A stretch of DNA of 60,304 nt from Polyangiaceae bacterium (lineage in GTDB: Bacteria > Myxococcota_A > Polyangia > Polyangiales > Polyangiaceae): assembly GCA_029261965.1 (NCBI GenBank), contig JAJDAH010000174.1, positions 1 to 60,304 of the forward strand, given 5' to 3'. Shown here one piece after another: positions 43,643 to 52,390 of the stretch. Below the pieces are notes generated by a model. It saw nothing but the letters and a program-made list of their open reading frames with translations, was not told the DNA's origin and did not search any database. How positions within the stretch are numbered: the stretch's first letter is position 1; each line of letters opens with the position of its first letter. A program made the translations under genes and the position numbers.

Positions 43643-45304
43643 TCAGTCGCGACGGCGGAAAGCTCGATAGCCGTCGAGGGCTACGTGACCCAGGATCCAC
43701 AAAACCGCGAGTCCGATGAGGACTCCGCCGACGATCAGGAATTTGGTGGAGAGTATCCAGGCGCCGCTCGTCAGGAGCGCGGCGACGACGAGTCCTGAAA
43801 ACACCCTGCGCCCGAGCCGGTCCATCGTTGCTGGACCGCCCGGGTCTTGTGTTCGAATACTCAGGCGGCCGAGACGCAAATCTTCGAGCACCTCTTGAAG
43901 CTGGGCCGGCATGTTCTCCGTCGCGCCACTCAGCCGTTCGATTCGCTTGAGCAGCTCGTTGCCCAATCGCTCTGGCGAATACCGTTTCTTGACGATGTCG
44001 AGGAACAGCGGCTTGACCTCTTCGAACACGTCGAGCTCGGGGTCGAGTTGGCGACCCACGCCCTCGACCGTCATCAGCGCCTTTCCGACCAGCAAGAAGT
44101 CCGTGGGGATTTCGAGCCCGTACTTGCTCGAGCCCTGAACGAGGTCGTGGATCATGGCGCTCAGCTCGATGTCCTTGAGCTGCTTGCCGAGGTAGCGATC
44201 GGTGAGCATTGCCACTTCGGCACGATAGGCGTTCTTGTCGATCTTCTTCGTTGGCGTGCCGATTTGATACATCGCGTCGGCAACGGCGTCGTAGTCCCGG
44301 CGCACGGCGGCCACCATCACGTCCACAGTCAGGTCGCGCATGCGCGGGCTCAAGCGTCCGACCATGCCGAGATCGATCATGGCGTAGACCGGTTCGTCGT
44401 GGGAACCGAGGACGAGGATGTTCCCGGGGTGTGGGTCGGCGTGGAAAAACCCGTCTTCGAAAATCATCTTCACCAGGACGTCCACCCCGATTCTCGCGAG
44501 CTTCTTTCCAGAGAACCCCGCCTCGATGGCGCCGGAGATCTTCGGGCCGTCCAACAGCTCGAGGGTCAGCACCCTCTTGCTCGACGCCTCGCGGTAGACC
44601 CGAGGGAAGTGCACGTTCTCGTACCCTTCGAAGTTCTGCGCGAATCGAGCGGCGTTTTCGGCTTCCGTCGTGAAGTCGAGCTCGTTGGTGATCGCTCGAT
44701 CGAACTGCTGAACGAGGCCGACCGGCGAGTAGAGCTTGCTCTCCGGGATCGCTCGCTCGAGTAGCGCCGCGAAGCTGTGCAGCATGTCGACGTCGCTCGC
44801 GACTTTCTCGGAGATGCCTGGTCGTTGCACTTTCACGACGACGTCGCGCATACCGTCGTCGGTTCTCAGCCGCGCGCGGTGCACTTGAGCGACGCTCGCT
44901 GCCGCCATCGGCTTCTCATCGAAGTGCTCGTAAATGTCCTCGAGCGGCGCGCCGAGGGATACCTCGACTTGCGCTTTGACCTCCTCGAAGGTGATCGGAG
45001 GGACGGAATCTTGGAGTTTTTCGAGCTCCACGATGAGGTCCGCGGGAAGGACGTCGGGCCTCGTCGACGCGATTTGCCCGAGCTTGACAAAGCTCGGGCC
45101 GAGATCTTCGAGGACCTTGCGGCATCGAACGGCGAGCGAAAGTTGTCGCGATTCGCTCGATGGAGCGTCCGAGTCCTCGCTCTTGTTCCTTCGCGGAGCG
45201 AGGCCGACCCGTTGAACGATCTCTCCGAAGCCGTGGCGCGCGAGCACCGTCGAGATTTCGCGAATTCGCGCGATGTCGCGTGCGGCGTGGACGAGCGAGA
45301 CCAT
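43643..45304 (-). CDS. UbiB/ABC1/AarF-family atypical kinase
   Basis: This is a 553-residue protein. KxGQ-type motif SFVKLGQIASTRPDVLP, Ala-rich loop AAASVAQVHRA, HADPHPGNI and AMIDLGMVG are all present. C-terminal hydrophobic segments (VFSGLVVAALLTSGAWIL, LIVGGVLIGLAVLWIL) anchor it in the membrane. Relatives support ubiquinone or lipid-quinone biosynthesis by ATPase activity. It converges on atpE with 14 bp between stops; the TerB-like gene lies 34 bp upstream on the same strand. Confidence 0.93.
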   Translation of the reverse strand: MVSLVHAARDIARIREISTVLARHGFGEIVQRVGLAPRRNKSEDSDAPSSESRQLSLAVRCRKVLEDLGPSFVKLGQIASTRPDVLPADLIVELEKLQDSVPPITFEEVKAQVEVSLGAPLEDIYEHFDEKPMAAASVAQVHRARLRTDDGMRDVVVKVQRPGISEKVASDVDMLHSFAALLERAIPESKLYSPVGLVQQFDRAITNELDFTTEAENAARFAQNFEGYENVHFPRVYREASSKRVLTLELLDGPKISGAIEAGFSGKKLARIGVDVLVKMIFEDGFFHADPHPGNILVLGSHDEPVYAMIDLGMVGRLSPRMRDLTVDVMVAAVRRDYDAVADAMYQIGTPTKKIDKNAYRAEVAMLTDRYLGKQLKDIELSAMIHDLVQGSSKYGLEIPTDFLLVGKALMTVEGVGRQLDPELDVFEEVKPLFLDIVKKRYSPERLGNELLKRIERLSGATENMPAQLQEVLEDLRLGRLSIRTQDPGGPATMDRLGRRVFSGLVVAALLTSGAWILSTKFLIVGGVLIGLAVLWILGHVALDGYRAFRRRD

Positions 45305-45338
45305 GAGCTAGTTCGCGAGGGCGCCGCTCTCGCTTTTC

Positions 45339-45797
45339 TTAGTCGTCCCCAACTCGGCTCAGTCCCACACTCAGGCGCGAGCGCAGTTTCATGAGGTCGA
45401 TCTCGGTTTGCAGTCCGCCCCGCGAAAGGGCCGTGGCGACGGTCTGTGCTCTCTCCCGCGCCACCGAGGACAGTCCGAGGCGGTCCCCGAGTGTGTCGAG
45501 TGCCACTCGTTCTTCCGGCTTGATGGCGCCGCCGTCCAAATGCGCCATCCACGTCGCGACGGAATAGGTGAAGAGGCGGGTCAACCGGTTCATTCGAACG
45601 GTCTCGACCTCGGCGAGGTCCACTCGGTCGGTGAGCGCTCGTTCGACGGCGCTCTTCTCGTCGGGCGTCAGCTCGAGTTGCGTCACAGCATTGCGCATCC
45701 CGGCGGCCTCTTCGGAGGCGATTTTTCCGTCCGCCCAAGCGATGGCCGCCAAAGCGATTAGCGTGTCGTGTCCAATTTTTACTTCGGGTTCTGTCAT
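45339..45797 (-). CDS. TerB-like helical protein
   Basis: This is a 152-residue protein from the ATG at 45797, preceded by GAGGTGG. Residues IALAAIAWADGKIASEEAAGMRN and the later acidic helices match the TerB fold (tellurite-resistance B-like), in which ADG-x-I-x2-E is the metal-binding signature. The role is unknown; there are no other ter genes here. It lies between the L,D-transpeptidase (upstream) and the UbiB-like kinase (downstream). Confidence 0.7.
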   Translation of the reverse strand: MTEPEVKIGHDTLIALAAIAWADGKIASEEAAGMRNAVTQLELTPDEKSAVERALTDRVDLAEVETVRMNRLTRLFTYSVATWMAHLDGGAIKPEERVALDTLGDRLGLSSVARERAQTVATALSRGGLQTEIDLMKLRSRLSVGLSRVGDD

Positions 45798-45804
45798 GTC
45801 CACC

Positions 45805-47067
45805 TCAACGAACTCGAACGATCGTACCCGGGTCGTAGTCCGTCGGGAGGGCTGCCGTCCAGCCCGCTGGGATCCGGGGGCTCGTCCAGTGAAACAGCCG
45901 CTGCGCATCGAGCGGCGTCAGGTTCACGCATCCGTGACTCCTCACGCGCCCGAACTGACGGTGCCAGAAAGTCCCGTGAAGGCCGTAGCCCTTCTTGAAG
46001 TACATTACCCAGGGCACATCCTGAATGGCGTAGTAACGATTCGCCCCCTCGTCTTCGAGGTTGCTCATGTCGCTAGTACGGAGCTTGACCCAGACGCGGT
46101 GAACGCCCTTCGGCGTGGCGAGCTCGCTCTTGCCCTTGCCTTTGCCTGTAGAGACCACCGTGGCGAAAACGGGACGTTTCCCTTCGTACGCGGTCAACGT
46201 TTGGGTGGCGATGTGCACGTCTATCCACCGTTCGCCGGCCAAGGCTTCGGCGGGTGGCTCGACGAGCTCGGGAACGCGCACGTGCTTGGCGGACACCCAG
46301 CGCGATTCGCCGATTCGATACCAGTGTTGCTTTCCGAGCTTTCTCGTTTCGAGCACGATCAATCGCTCGAGCTTGGAGCGCCGCTCGCCGTGTCGACGGA
46401 TCCCGCGCGGTTTCTTGTAGACTGGGGCTTCGTCGACGAACACCCAGCCGACGGCGAGCTCACCATTGGTTATCTCATCGCCGCGGAAGCGAAATTCTCG
46501 AACCGGATGCACATCGCGCATCGGGACCCAGATGCCTTTGGTGGTCAGTCCGAAAGTGTCGCGGTAGCTCTTGTTTGCCTCCTGCAGGATGGCAATCGCA
46601 AACCCTGGTTCGAGCTGGGCGTCCGGCACGCCCTCCTCGGCGAGGCGTAACTTGTGGTACCCGAACGAACCGTCAGGGCCGACGAAGTGATAGCGAAGCG
46701 GTAGGCCGTTAGCGAACACGTCTCCGCCCGCACCGGCGGCGAGCGGCGTGGCAGTCGAAAGCTCGACATGGTCTTCACACACCCAGGCGGTAGGACCCAC
46801 GAGGAACCATCGACCGTGGCAACCAGGGCCGCGGCGAGCGCCGTAGAGGGGGAGGAGCGCGCTGATGGCCGCCGAGCCCCGTCGGGGTGCCGAGGCGTCG
46901 GGTCGGGTGCGTAGCGGCTCGTCGCGGCGCAGGGTCTCGACGCTTCGAGCGCTTTGGGGCAGCGGGACGTCTCCGGCGTCGATCCAGGGCAGGGTCTCGG
47001 CAGACGCCGTGGCGCTCGACAAAGCAGCGGCCAGTCCGATCCCGAGAACTCGCATCCCGCCGATCAT
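45805..47067 (-). CDS. L,D-transpeptidase (YkuD) with N-terminal SH3-like regions
   Basis: This is a 420-residue protein with the signal peptide MRVLGIGLAAALSSATASA (an ATG at 47055 is an equally good start). SH3-like modules (about 50-260) precede the YkuD domain: IDVHIATQTLTAYEG, then HGTFWH and SHGCVNLTPLDAQRLF with the catalytic Cys. It cross-links peptidoglycan (3-3) or attaches proteins. The stop lies 7 bases upstream of the TerB-like start. Confidence 0.9.
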   Translation of the reverse strand: MIGGMRVLGIGLAAALSSATASAETLPWIDAGDVPLPQSARSVETLRRDEPLRTRPDASAPRRGSAAISALLPLYGARRGPGCHGRWFLVGPTAWVCEDHVELSTATPLAAGAGGDVFANGLPLRYHFVGPDGSFGYHKLRLAEEGVPDAQLEPGFAIAILQEANKSYRDTFGLTTKGIWVPMRDVHPVREFRFRGDEITNGELAVGWVFVDEAPVYKKPRGIRRHGERRSKLERLIVLETRKLGKQHWYRIGESRWVSAKHVRVPELVEPPAEALAGERWIDVHIATQTLTAYEGKRPVFATVVSTGKGKGKSELATPKGVHRVWVKLRTSDMSNLEDEGANRYYAIQDVPWVMYFKKGYGLHGTFWHRQFGRVRSHGCVNLTPLDAQRLFHWTSPRIPAGWTAALPTDYDPGTIVRVR

Positions 47068-47104
47068 AGCGGCCGTCGGGCACTGGTGCGAATTCGCCGA
47101 ACCG

Positions 47105-47124
47105 CGCCTGACCGCGGTCAGGCG
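47105..47124. repeat. Perfect 20-bp palindrome downstream of the FHA gene
   Basis: CGCCTGACCG followed by its exact reverse complement CGGTCAGGCG with no loop. It lies between the FHA stop and the L,D-transpeptidase start. As RNA it could fold as a terminator stem without a T-run; as DNA it could be an operator for the transpeptidase gene. Its right arm overlaps the first copy of the 19-bp tandem repeat. Confidence 0.6.
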
Positions 47125-47170
47125 TAAGTGGGGCGGTCAGGCATAGGTGGGGCGGTCAGGCATAGGTGAA
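47114..47170. repeat. Three tandem 19-bp copies overlapping the FHA gene end
   Basis: Copies at 47114-47132, 47133-47151 and 47152-47170 follow GCGGTCAGGCRTARGTGGG. The third holds the last three codons and the stop of the FHA gene, so the array repeats that gene end two times downstream. Confidence 0.75.
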
Positions 47171-47926
47171 GCGCAGCTCGTGATCGCAGACTTTGAAGAA
47201 GTCGCCGTCGTTGATCACTTTGCGCTGAACGCGCTGGCCGTTGAACTCGACGCCGTTGGTCGAGCCCATGTCCACGATGTAGTACTGGCCGTTCAGAAAC
47301 TCGACCATCGCGTGCTGCCGGGAGACGTTCGGATCCTTGATGGTGAGGTCACTCGACTGCTTGCCTCGACCGATCACGAAACGGTCCTTGGTGACCGAAT
47401 ACCGCTCCCCTTCGTAGTAGATGGTGAGCGTCCCACCCGAAGGCTGCGCCGCTGGTGCCGCGGGCGGTGGGGGCGGGGGCGCCGAAGCTCGCGGCATCGG
47501 CGGCGGCGCTGCCCGCGCTGAGCGAGCCGGCGGAGGGGGCGCCGGTGGGGGGGGTGGGGGTCCACGCCGGCCGGTCGTTGGGGGCGGTGGCGGTGGGGGC
47601 AGGCCCCCGGCGCGTCCGCCGGTCGGAGGTGGCGGCGGTACCGAGCGCGCCGGCGCTGGTGGAGGCGGCGGCGGGGCCGCGGCGGGTGGCGGCGCGGCCA
47701 TCGGCGGGGGGCCGGCGTCGCGTCCTGGGGCCGGCGTTGCCCCGTCGGGCACGCTGCCCCCCGTCGATCCGCTGTAGCCGCGCTGGCGCGCGTACTGCTT
47801 CATCGAATCGTTGATCAGATAGTCGACGGAGCATTCGAGCTCTTGAGCCATCTGCTCGAACTTGTGCCAAAGCGCGTCGCGGCAATGGAAGTTGCGCGAA
47901 GTTTTCTTGTTTGGGTCGGAGCTCAT
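47156..47926 (-). CDS. FHA-domain protein with a long polyproline linker
   Basis: This is a 256-residue protein. Residues of about 8-55 (RNFHCRDALWHKFEQMAQEL, then CSVDYLINDSMKQYARQRG) look like a ribbon-helix-helix or similar small helical unit. About 60-165 is a Pro/Ala/Gly linker with runs of seven to ten Pro. The FHA domain (about 168-256) contains FVIGRG, SSDLTI, VSRQHA and GSTNGVEFNG: the phosphothreonine-binding residues are intact. It is likely a target reader for Ser/Thr kinases. The HEAT lipoprotein lies just upstream on the same strand (7 bp). Confidence 0.87.
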   Translation of the reverse strand: MSSDPNKKTSRNFHCRDALWHKFEQMAQELECSVDYLINDSMKQYARQRGYSGSTGGSVPDGATPAPGRDAGPPPMAAPPPAAAPPPPPPAPARSVPPPPPTGGRAGGLPPPPPPPTTGRRGPPPPPPAPPPPARSARAAPPPMPRASAPPPPPPAAPAAQPSGGTLTIYYEGERYSVTKDRFVIGRGKQSSDLTIKDPNVSRQHAMVEFLNGQYYIVDMGSTNGVEFNGQRVQRKVINDGDFFKVCDHELRFTYA

Positions 47927-47933
47927 GCGACGA

Positions 47934-49535
47934 CTACTTTTTTTCCTTTTTCTTGTCCTTCGGAGGCGGCTGCACGCGTTTTTCCATCGCAGGCCGCACG
48001 CAGTACGTGACGAAATCGCCGAGAGTCTTGATGTCTTTGCTCTCGGTACCCTTTCCCTTGGGGATGTCGCAGGACCACTCGCAGCCAGCTTGCTCGTCTC
48101 CGCAATCGGGATTCGGTGCCTTGGTGCGGTCGTCTTCGTACTTCGTGATCTTCGCTAGGTCCGTCTTCGTGCCGACTCCGTAGTAGTAACCGAGGGCGGT
48201 CGCGCGAGTCGGAAAGGAGTACTGACCGCCGGCGTACTTGTCGGCGATGGCGGCGTGGTCCTCGGTCTTGCCCAGCTTGGCGAGCAGGGGCCCGTAGACG
48301 ATCGGCTCGCTGATCGTCATGCCCTTGATTTGCCCGACCTTCGACATCACTTCGCCGATGTTCGTCGCGTCGCTCATGCTGATGGCCAGCTCGGCGGCCA
48401 CCCACCGGATCTTCCAGCTGTCTTTCTTGAACAGCTCGTAGAGCTTTTCGATAACCACCGCGCGCGGCAGCTCGCCAAAGCGTGCGAGGGCCTGACCTCG
48501 AACCACGTCTGGCGTGTCGTCGGCACCCGCGAGTGCCAACAGCCCGCTGACCTGCGTCGCGTCGTTCTTGTCCACTCGGCTCTCGAGCGCAGCCAGCGCC
48601 GCCGCCCGGCGCTTTTCGGGGTGATCTTTCGAGGAAGCGTACTTGATCAGATAGTCCGCCACCGGCTTGCCGCCGATGCGCTTCATGCTGGCAAACACGC
48701 GCAACAGCTCCTCTTCCTGGAACTGCTGGAGCTGCTTGTCGAACTGCTCTTTCGTGGGCGCGAGCTTCGAGGCCTTGTTGGCCGCTTCCACCGACGGGGC
48801 CTTTTGCTGTAGCCATTTCTCCGACGCGGTGGCCTCGGCCACTACGACGAGGTTCTTGCTCGCGGCAAGTCGAGTTTCCTTGTCGCCGAGCTCGGCGATG
48901 AGCGAGGCCAAACGGTCGATTTTTTTCGCCCCCGGCACGAGCAGCCGCGGCAGCGTTTTGGCGCCGTCCACGCCCAAGAACCTCAACACTTGCTCGACGC
49001 CGTAGAGTTGCCCGGGGTCGTCCATCCGACGGCCGAAGTCGGTGGACACCCAAGCGCCGAGCGCGCCCTTGAGAATCTCCCTCGCGCCGTCGTCTTCGAT
49101 CAGCACGGCGTCGTCGTAAGTCAGCATGGCGAAGGCGGCGTCCTTCGCGGTCGTCGCGGGATCTTCCGCGGCCGGCTGTCCCGCTTGCGCCGGCGGGGGG
49201 GGCTTGCGAATTTCTTCGTCGAGAGCTGGGACCATCTTGGTCACCACCTTCGCGCGCTCGCCCGGCGCCATGTCCGCCATGGCCTCGAGCAACGTTTCGA
49301 GACCAACGCGCCGACCCGATCGCGGTTTCATCCGCACGAGTGTCAGTGCAGCCTCGGTTCGTAGCTCGAGCGTGTACTTGTCATGCACCAAAACCGCGAC
49401 GAGCTTCCGCGGGCCTTGGGAAGTGCGGGCCCAGCGATGGACATCGTCCGTCGTGGTGCTGCATCCACCGACTCCGAGCGCCAAGAAGCTCGCGAGCGTT
49501 ACCGAAGCCAAGAGACTTCGCGTGCGCCAGATCAT
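47934..49535 (-). CDS. HEAT-repeat lipoprotein
   Basis: This is a 533-residue protein with the signal peptide MIWRTRSLLASVTLASFLALG, lipobox VGGC (Cys at 25). The body is built of paired helices with HEAT-like spacing (RKLVAVLVHDKYTLELRTEAA; RRAAALAALESRVD; RWVAAELAISMSD). It ends in a Lys/Pro-rich tail (PPPKDKKKEKK) and has a small Cys cluster near the end (CGDEQAGCEWSCD). It is probably a periplasmic scaffold; no partner is known. Confidence 0.72.
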   Translation of the reverse strand: MIWRTRSLLASVTLASFLALGVGGCSTTTDDVHRWARTSQGPRKLVAVLVHDKYTLELRTEAALTLVRMKPRSGRRVGLETLLEAMADMAPGERAKVVTKMVPALDEEIRKPPPPAQAGQPAAEDPATTAKDAAFAMLTYDDAVLIEDDGAREILKGALGAWVSTDFGRRMDDPGQLYGVEQVLRFLGVDGAKTLPRLLVPGAKKIDRLASLIAELGDKETRLAASKNLVVVAEATASEKWLQQKAPSVEAANKASKLAPTKEQFDKQLQQFQEEELLRVFASMKRIGGKPVADYLIKYASSKDHPEKRRAAALAALESRVDKNDATQVSGLLALAGADDTPDVVRGQALARFGELPRAVVIEKLYELFKKDSWKIRWVAAELAISMSDATNIGEVMSKVGQIKGMTISEPIVYGPLLAKLGKTEDHAAIADKYAGGQYSFPTRATALGYYYGVGTKTDLAKITKYEDDRTKAPNPDCGDEQAGCEWSCDIPKGKGTESKDIKTLGDFVTYCVRPAMEKRVQPPPKDKKKEKK

Positions 49536-49719
49536 TAAAATCCCTGCCGATCTTCCTCCCTCAGGGCCGCGCGCTCATGCACCCGGGCCCCCGGGGAAAC
49601 GGAATCCTAGCGTCCGTCTGGCGCCCGACTCAAGCGCGGCCGCGCTCTCCGGCACCACGGGCCGAAAACGACCCAGAATCGCGAAACATCACCATTTTTT
49701 AGCATTCTTGAGCGCGCAG

Positions 49720-49749
49720 AGGTAGGTTAATGTAGGTGTAGGTAGGTAA
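49720..49749 (+). repeat. Iterated TAGGT motif just before ftsK
   Basis: TAGGT occurs four times in 25 bases (49723, 49733, 49739 and 49743). It touches the GTG start at 49750 and could serve as an extended ribosome-binding region (AGGTAGGTAA) or a protein-binding site. The remainder of the 214-bp gap holds a short CCCGG/CCGGG hairpin and nothing else clear. Confidence 0.45.
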
Positions 49750-52314
49750 GTGAGCGCTCGACTCTTCACTCCGCGCCAATCCGCCGGGTCCAACTGGGAC
49801 GGCGGATCGGCTGAAAATCAGGCTCCGATGCGCCGGGGACGGGAGGCGGCCGCTCTGCTGTTGTTCGCGGCGTCCGTCTATCTTTGCCTCGGTTTGGCGA
49901 GCCTCCGCATCGATCCACACGATGCGGGCTTCCACGGCGCCGACTGGGTTGGCCCGGTGGGATCATGGATCGCCGGAGTCATGGTGCGGGCCGTTGGTTT
50001 GGTCGCTTGGCTGGTCCCGGTGGAGCTCGCCGTGTTGGGCGTGCCGTTGCTCACGCGCCGGCCGAACCGTGCCACTGCCCTCAGAGCCGCCGGCGACCTC
50101 GTCGTCGCTCTGGTGCTCGCCGCGCTCGTACAGGTGGCGTTTCCGAGTTTGCTCGCTTTCGGTCGCATGCCTGCAGGCGGCAACGCTGGTCTGTTGATCG
50201 GCGAGTTGATGCGCGGGGCATTTTCGACCGCCGGCTCTTTCCTCGTCGGGAGCACGATCGTTGGGCTCATTCTCATCGGTCGCAGCTCGTTTTCATTCAT
50301 TCAGACGTGCCAACGCGTGCTCGAGCTCTCGCGCCTCATGTTCTTCCGGGTGCTCGGCACTTCCCGTCGGATTTTCGCAGCCTGGCGTAGGGCTCGCGAA
50401 ATTCGGCGCGAGCACGACGAACGTGAACGCGAGGCGGCCAAGCCCCACATCGAAACCCGCACGAGCGACGAAGCCATCATCGCGCAGCTCACCGACGACG
50501 ATTCGGATTCGTTCCCAGTCGAAATGACCGGCACCCCGCCCTTGGCGATCGTCGAGGCGTTGAAGGCCCGTTTCGACGAACGAAAGGCACTCCTTTCCGA
50601 TGCGCCGCCGCTCGTGACCGAGCCGGTCGCGAGCGAGCCGGACGAAGCGATCGCAGAGCCTGCCGAAGAACCCGAGCCGAGCGCACGCTCGGCGAAGAAG
50701 CGCGTCCCTCAGAAGAACGCGCCGGAAGGACCGCGCATCATCGACACGCGGGCGCAGACGAAGGCCAAGCGCATCCGGCCTGGCTCGGCGGCCTCCAGAT
50801 CGAGCAGATACGAGCTGCCGCCGACGAGCCTGCTGGACGACCCGCCGCCGCTCATCACCCGCATCGAAAAAGACGCGCTCTACGAGCAGGCGAAGCGCCT
50901 CGAACAGGTCCTCGCCAACTACAAGGTGGAAGGCAGCGTCGTCGACATCTTGCCGGGGCCGACCGTCACGACGTTCGAATTCGAGCCGAAGCCCGGCACC
51001 AAGGTCAGCTCGGTGGCCAAGCTCTCGGACGATCTCGCGCTGGGATTGTCTCGCAAGGTCCGCATCATCGCCCCGATCCCCAACAAGAGCCGGATCGGAT
51101 TCGAGCTCCCCAACGACGAGCGCATTCCAGTCAACTTGCGCGAGCTCATCGAGGACGAGCGGTTCGGCAAGCTCGCCGACAAGGTGCCGCTGCCCGTCGT
51201 GTTGGGAAAGAACATCGTGGGTGCGCCGGTGTACGCCGACCTCGCGTCGATGCCTCACGTCATCGTCGCCGGAGCCACCGGGGCCGGCAAGAGCGTCGGC
51301 CTGAACGTCATGCTCGCCAGCCTGCTCTTCCGGCGTTCCCCCGACGAGCTTCGTTTGCTCATGGTGGACCCCAAGGTCGTCGAACTCGCGCCGTTCGACG
51401 GGATTCCGCACCTGCTCTTGCCAGTCGTCACCGACATGAAACAAGCGGCGACCGCGCTCAAGTGGGCGGTCGACGAGATGGAGCGTCGCTACCAGCTCTT
51501 CGCCAACGCAGGCACGAAGAACATCGCCACGTACAACGGCTGGGTCGAGAAGGTGGCGCGTGGCGACGCAGCCCCGCCCGACCCGACGGACGTCGAGGCT
51601 CTCACCAGCGAAGGCGAGGTCGTCTCGGTGGCTCCGGCCGCGGAGGGCTCGGATGGACTGCGACTGCCCGGGCGCTTGCCTCACATCGTCGTCGTCGTCG
51701 ACGAGTTCGCCGATCTGATGATGCAACAAGGGAAAGAAGTCGAGGCGGCGGTGGCGCGCCTCGCGCAGAAGGCGCGAGCGGCCGGCATGCACGTCATCGT
51801 CGCGACTCAGCGCCCGAGTGTCGATGTCATCACGGGCATGATCAAAGCCAACTTCCCTACTCGCGTGGCATTCCGCGTAGCGCAAAAAGTCGACAGCCGA
51901 ACGATTCTCGACGAGCAGGGTTCGGAGCTTCTGCTCGGAAAAGGCGACATGCTCGTCAAGCTCAACGGCGCCCAGGACACCCAGCGGGTGCAGTGCCCGT
52001 TCGTGAGTGAGGATGAGGTGAGTCGATTGACCAGCTATCTTCGAGAGCAGGGCGCGCCGGAGTATCACGATGCGATTCTCAAGGCGTCCGAGGAGGATGA
52101 AGACGAGCTCGAGGAGGAACCCACCGACGCCAGGTTCGACGAGGCCGTGCGAATCGTCGCCGAGACTCAGCGGTGTTCGACTTCCTGGCTCCAGCGGAAG
52201 ATGACGATTGGCTACAATCGCGCCGCGAAGATCGTCGAGATGATGGAACGCCGAGGAATGGTAGGCCCCCCCAATGGCGCGCGTGACCGGGAAGTCTGCC
52301 TCCCAGCACCGTGA
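49750..52314 (+). CDS. ftsK: DNA translocase FtsK/SpoIIIE
   Basis: This is an 854-residue protein. Four or so membrane helices lie within residues 30-180 (AALLLFAASVYLCLGLA; WIAGVMVRAVGLVAWLVP), then an acidic/Pro linker. The motor follows: FEFEPKPGTKVSSVAKLSDD, Walker A GATGAGKSVGLN, LLMVDPKVVEL, Walker B IVVVVDEFADLMM, and RPSVDVITGMIKANFPTR. The gamma winged-helix domain (RCSTSWLQRKMTIGYNRAAK) recognises KOPS-type sites. It segregates chromosome termini at the division septum. The start is GTG at 49750; ATG at 49828 is a possible alternative. Confidence 0.96.
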   Translation: MSARLFTPRQSAGSNWDGGSAENQAPMRRGREAAALLLFAASVYLCLGLASLRIDPHDAGFHGADWVGPVGSWIAGVMVRAVGLVAWLVPVELAVLGVPLLTRRPNRATALRAAGDLVVALVLAALVQVAFPSLLAFGRMPAGGNAGLLIGELMRGAFSTAGSFLVGSTIVGLILIGRSSFSFIQTCQRVLELSRLMFFRVLGTSRRIFAAWRRAREIRREHDEREREAAKPHIETRTSDEAIIAQLTDDDSDSFPVEMTGTPPLAIVEALKARFDERKALLSDAPPLVTEPVASEPDEAIAEPAEEPEPSARSAKKRVPQKNAPEGPRIIDTRAQTKAKRIRPGSAASRSSRYELPPTSLLDDPPPLITRIEKDALYEQAKRLEQVLANYKVEGSVVDILPGPTVTTFEFEPKPGTKVSSVAKLSDDLALGLSRKVRIIAPIPNKSRIGFELPNDERIPVNLRELIEDERFGKLADKVPLPVVLGKNIVGAPVYADLASMPHVIVAGATGAGKSVGLNVMLASLLFRRSPDELRLLMVDPKVVELAPFDGIPHLLLPVVTDMKQAATALKWAVDEMERRYQLFANAGTKNIATYNGWVEKVARGDAAPPDPTDVEALTSEGEVVSVAPAAEGSDGLRLPGRLPHIVVVVDEFADLMMQQGKEVEAAVARLAQKARAAGMHVIVATQRPSVDVITGMIKANFPTRVAFRVAQKVDSRTILDEQGSELLLGKGDMLVKLNGAQDTQRVQCPFVSEDEVSRLTSYLREQGAPEYHDAILKASEEDEDELEEEPTDARFDEAVRIVAETQRCSTSWLQRKMTIGYNRAAKIVEMMERRGMVGPPNGARDREVCLPAP

Positions 52315-52390
52315 ACGAGATGCTTTCCCGCCTGGCGTTTTTGAGCCGACTTGCCGCCGGGCCCTGCGCTAAGATACGAAACTTCCTGCG

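Noticed and set aside
50293-52068. 591-codon minus-strand frame opposite ftsK
   Set aside because: It is rich in Arg/Asp/Val shadows with no motif; FtsK on the plus strand is unmistakable.
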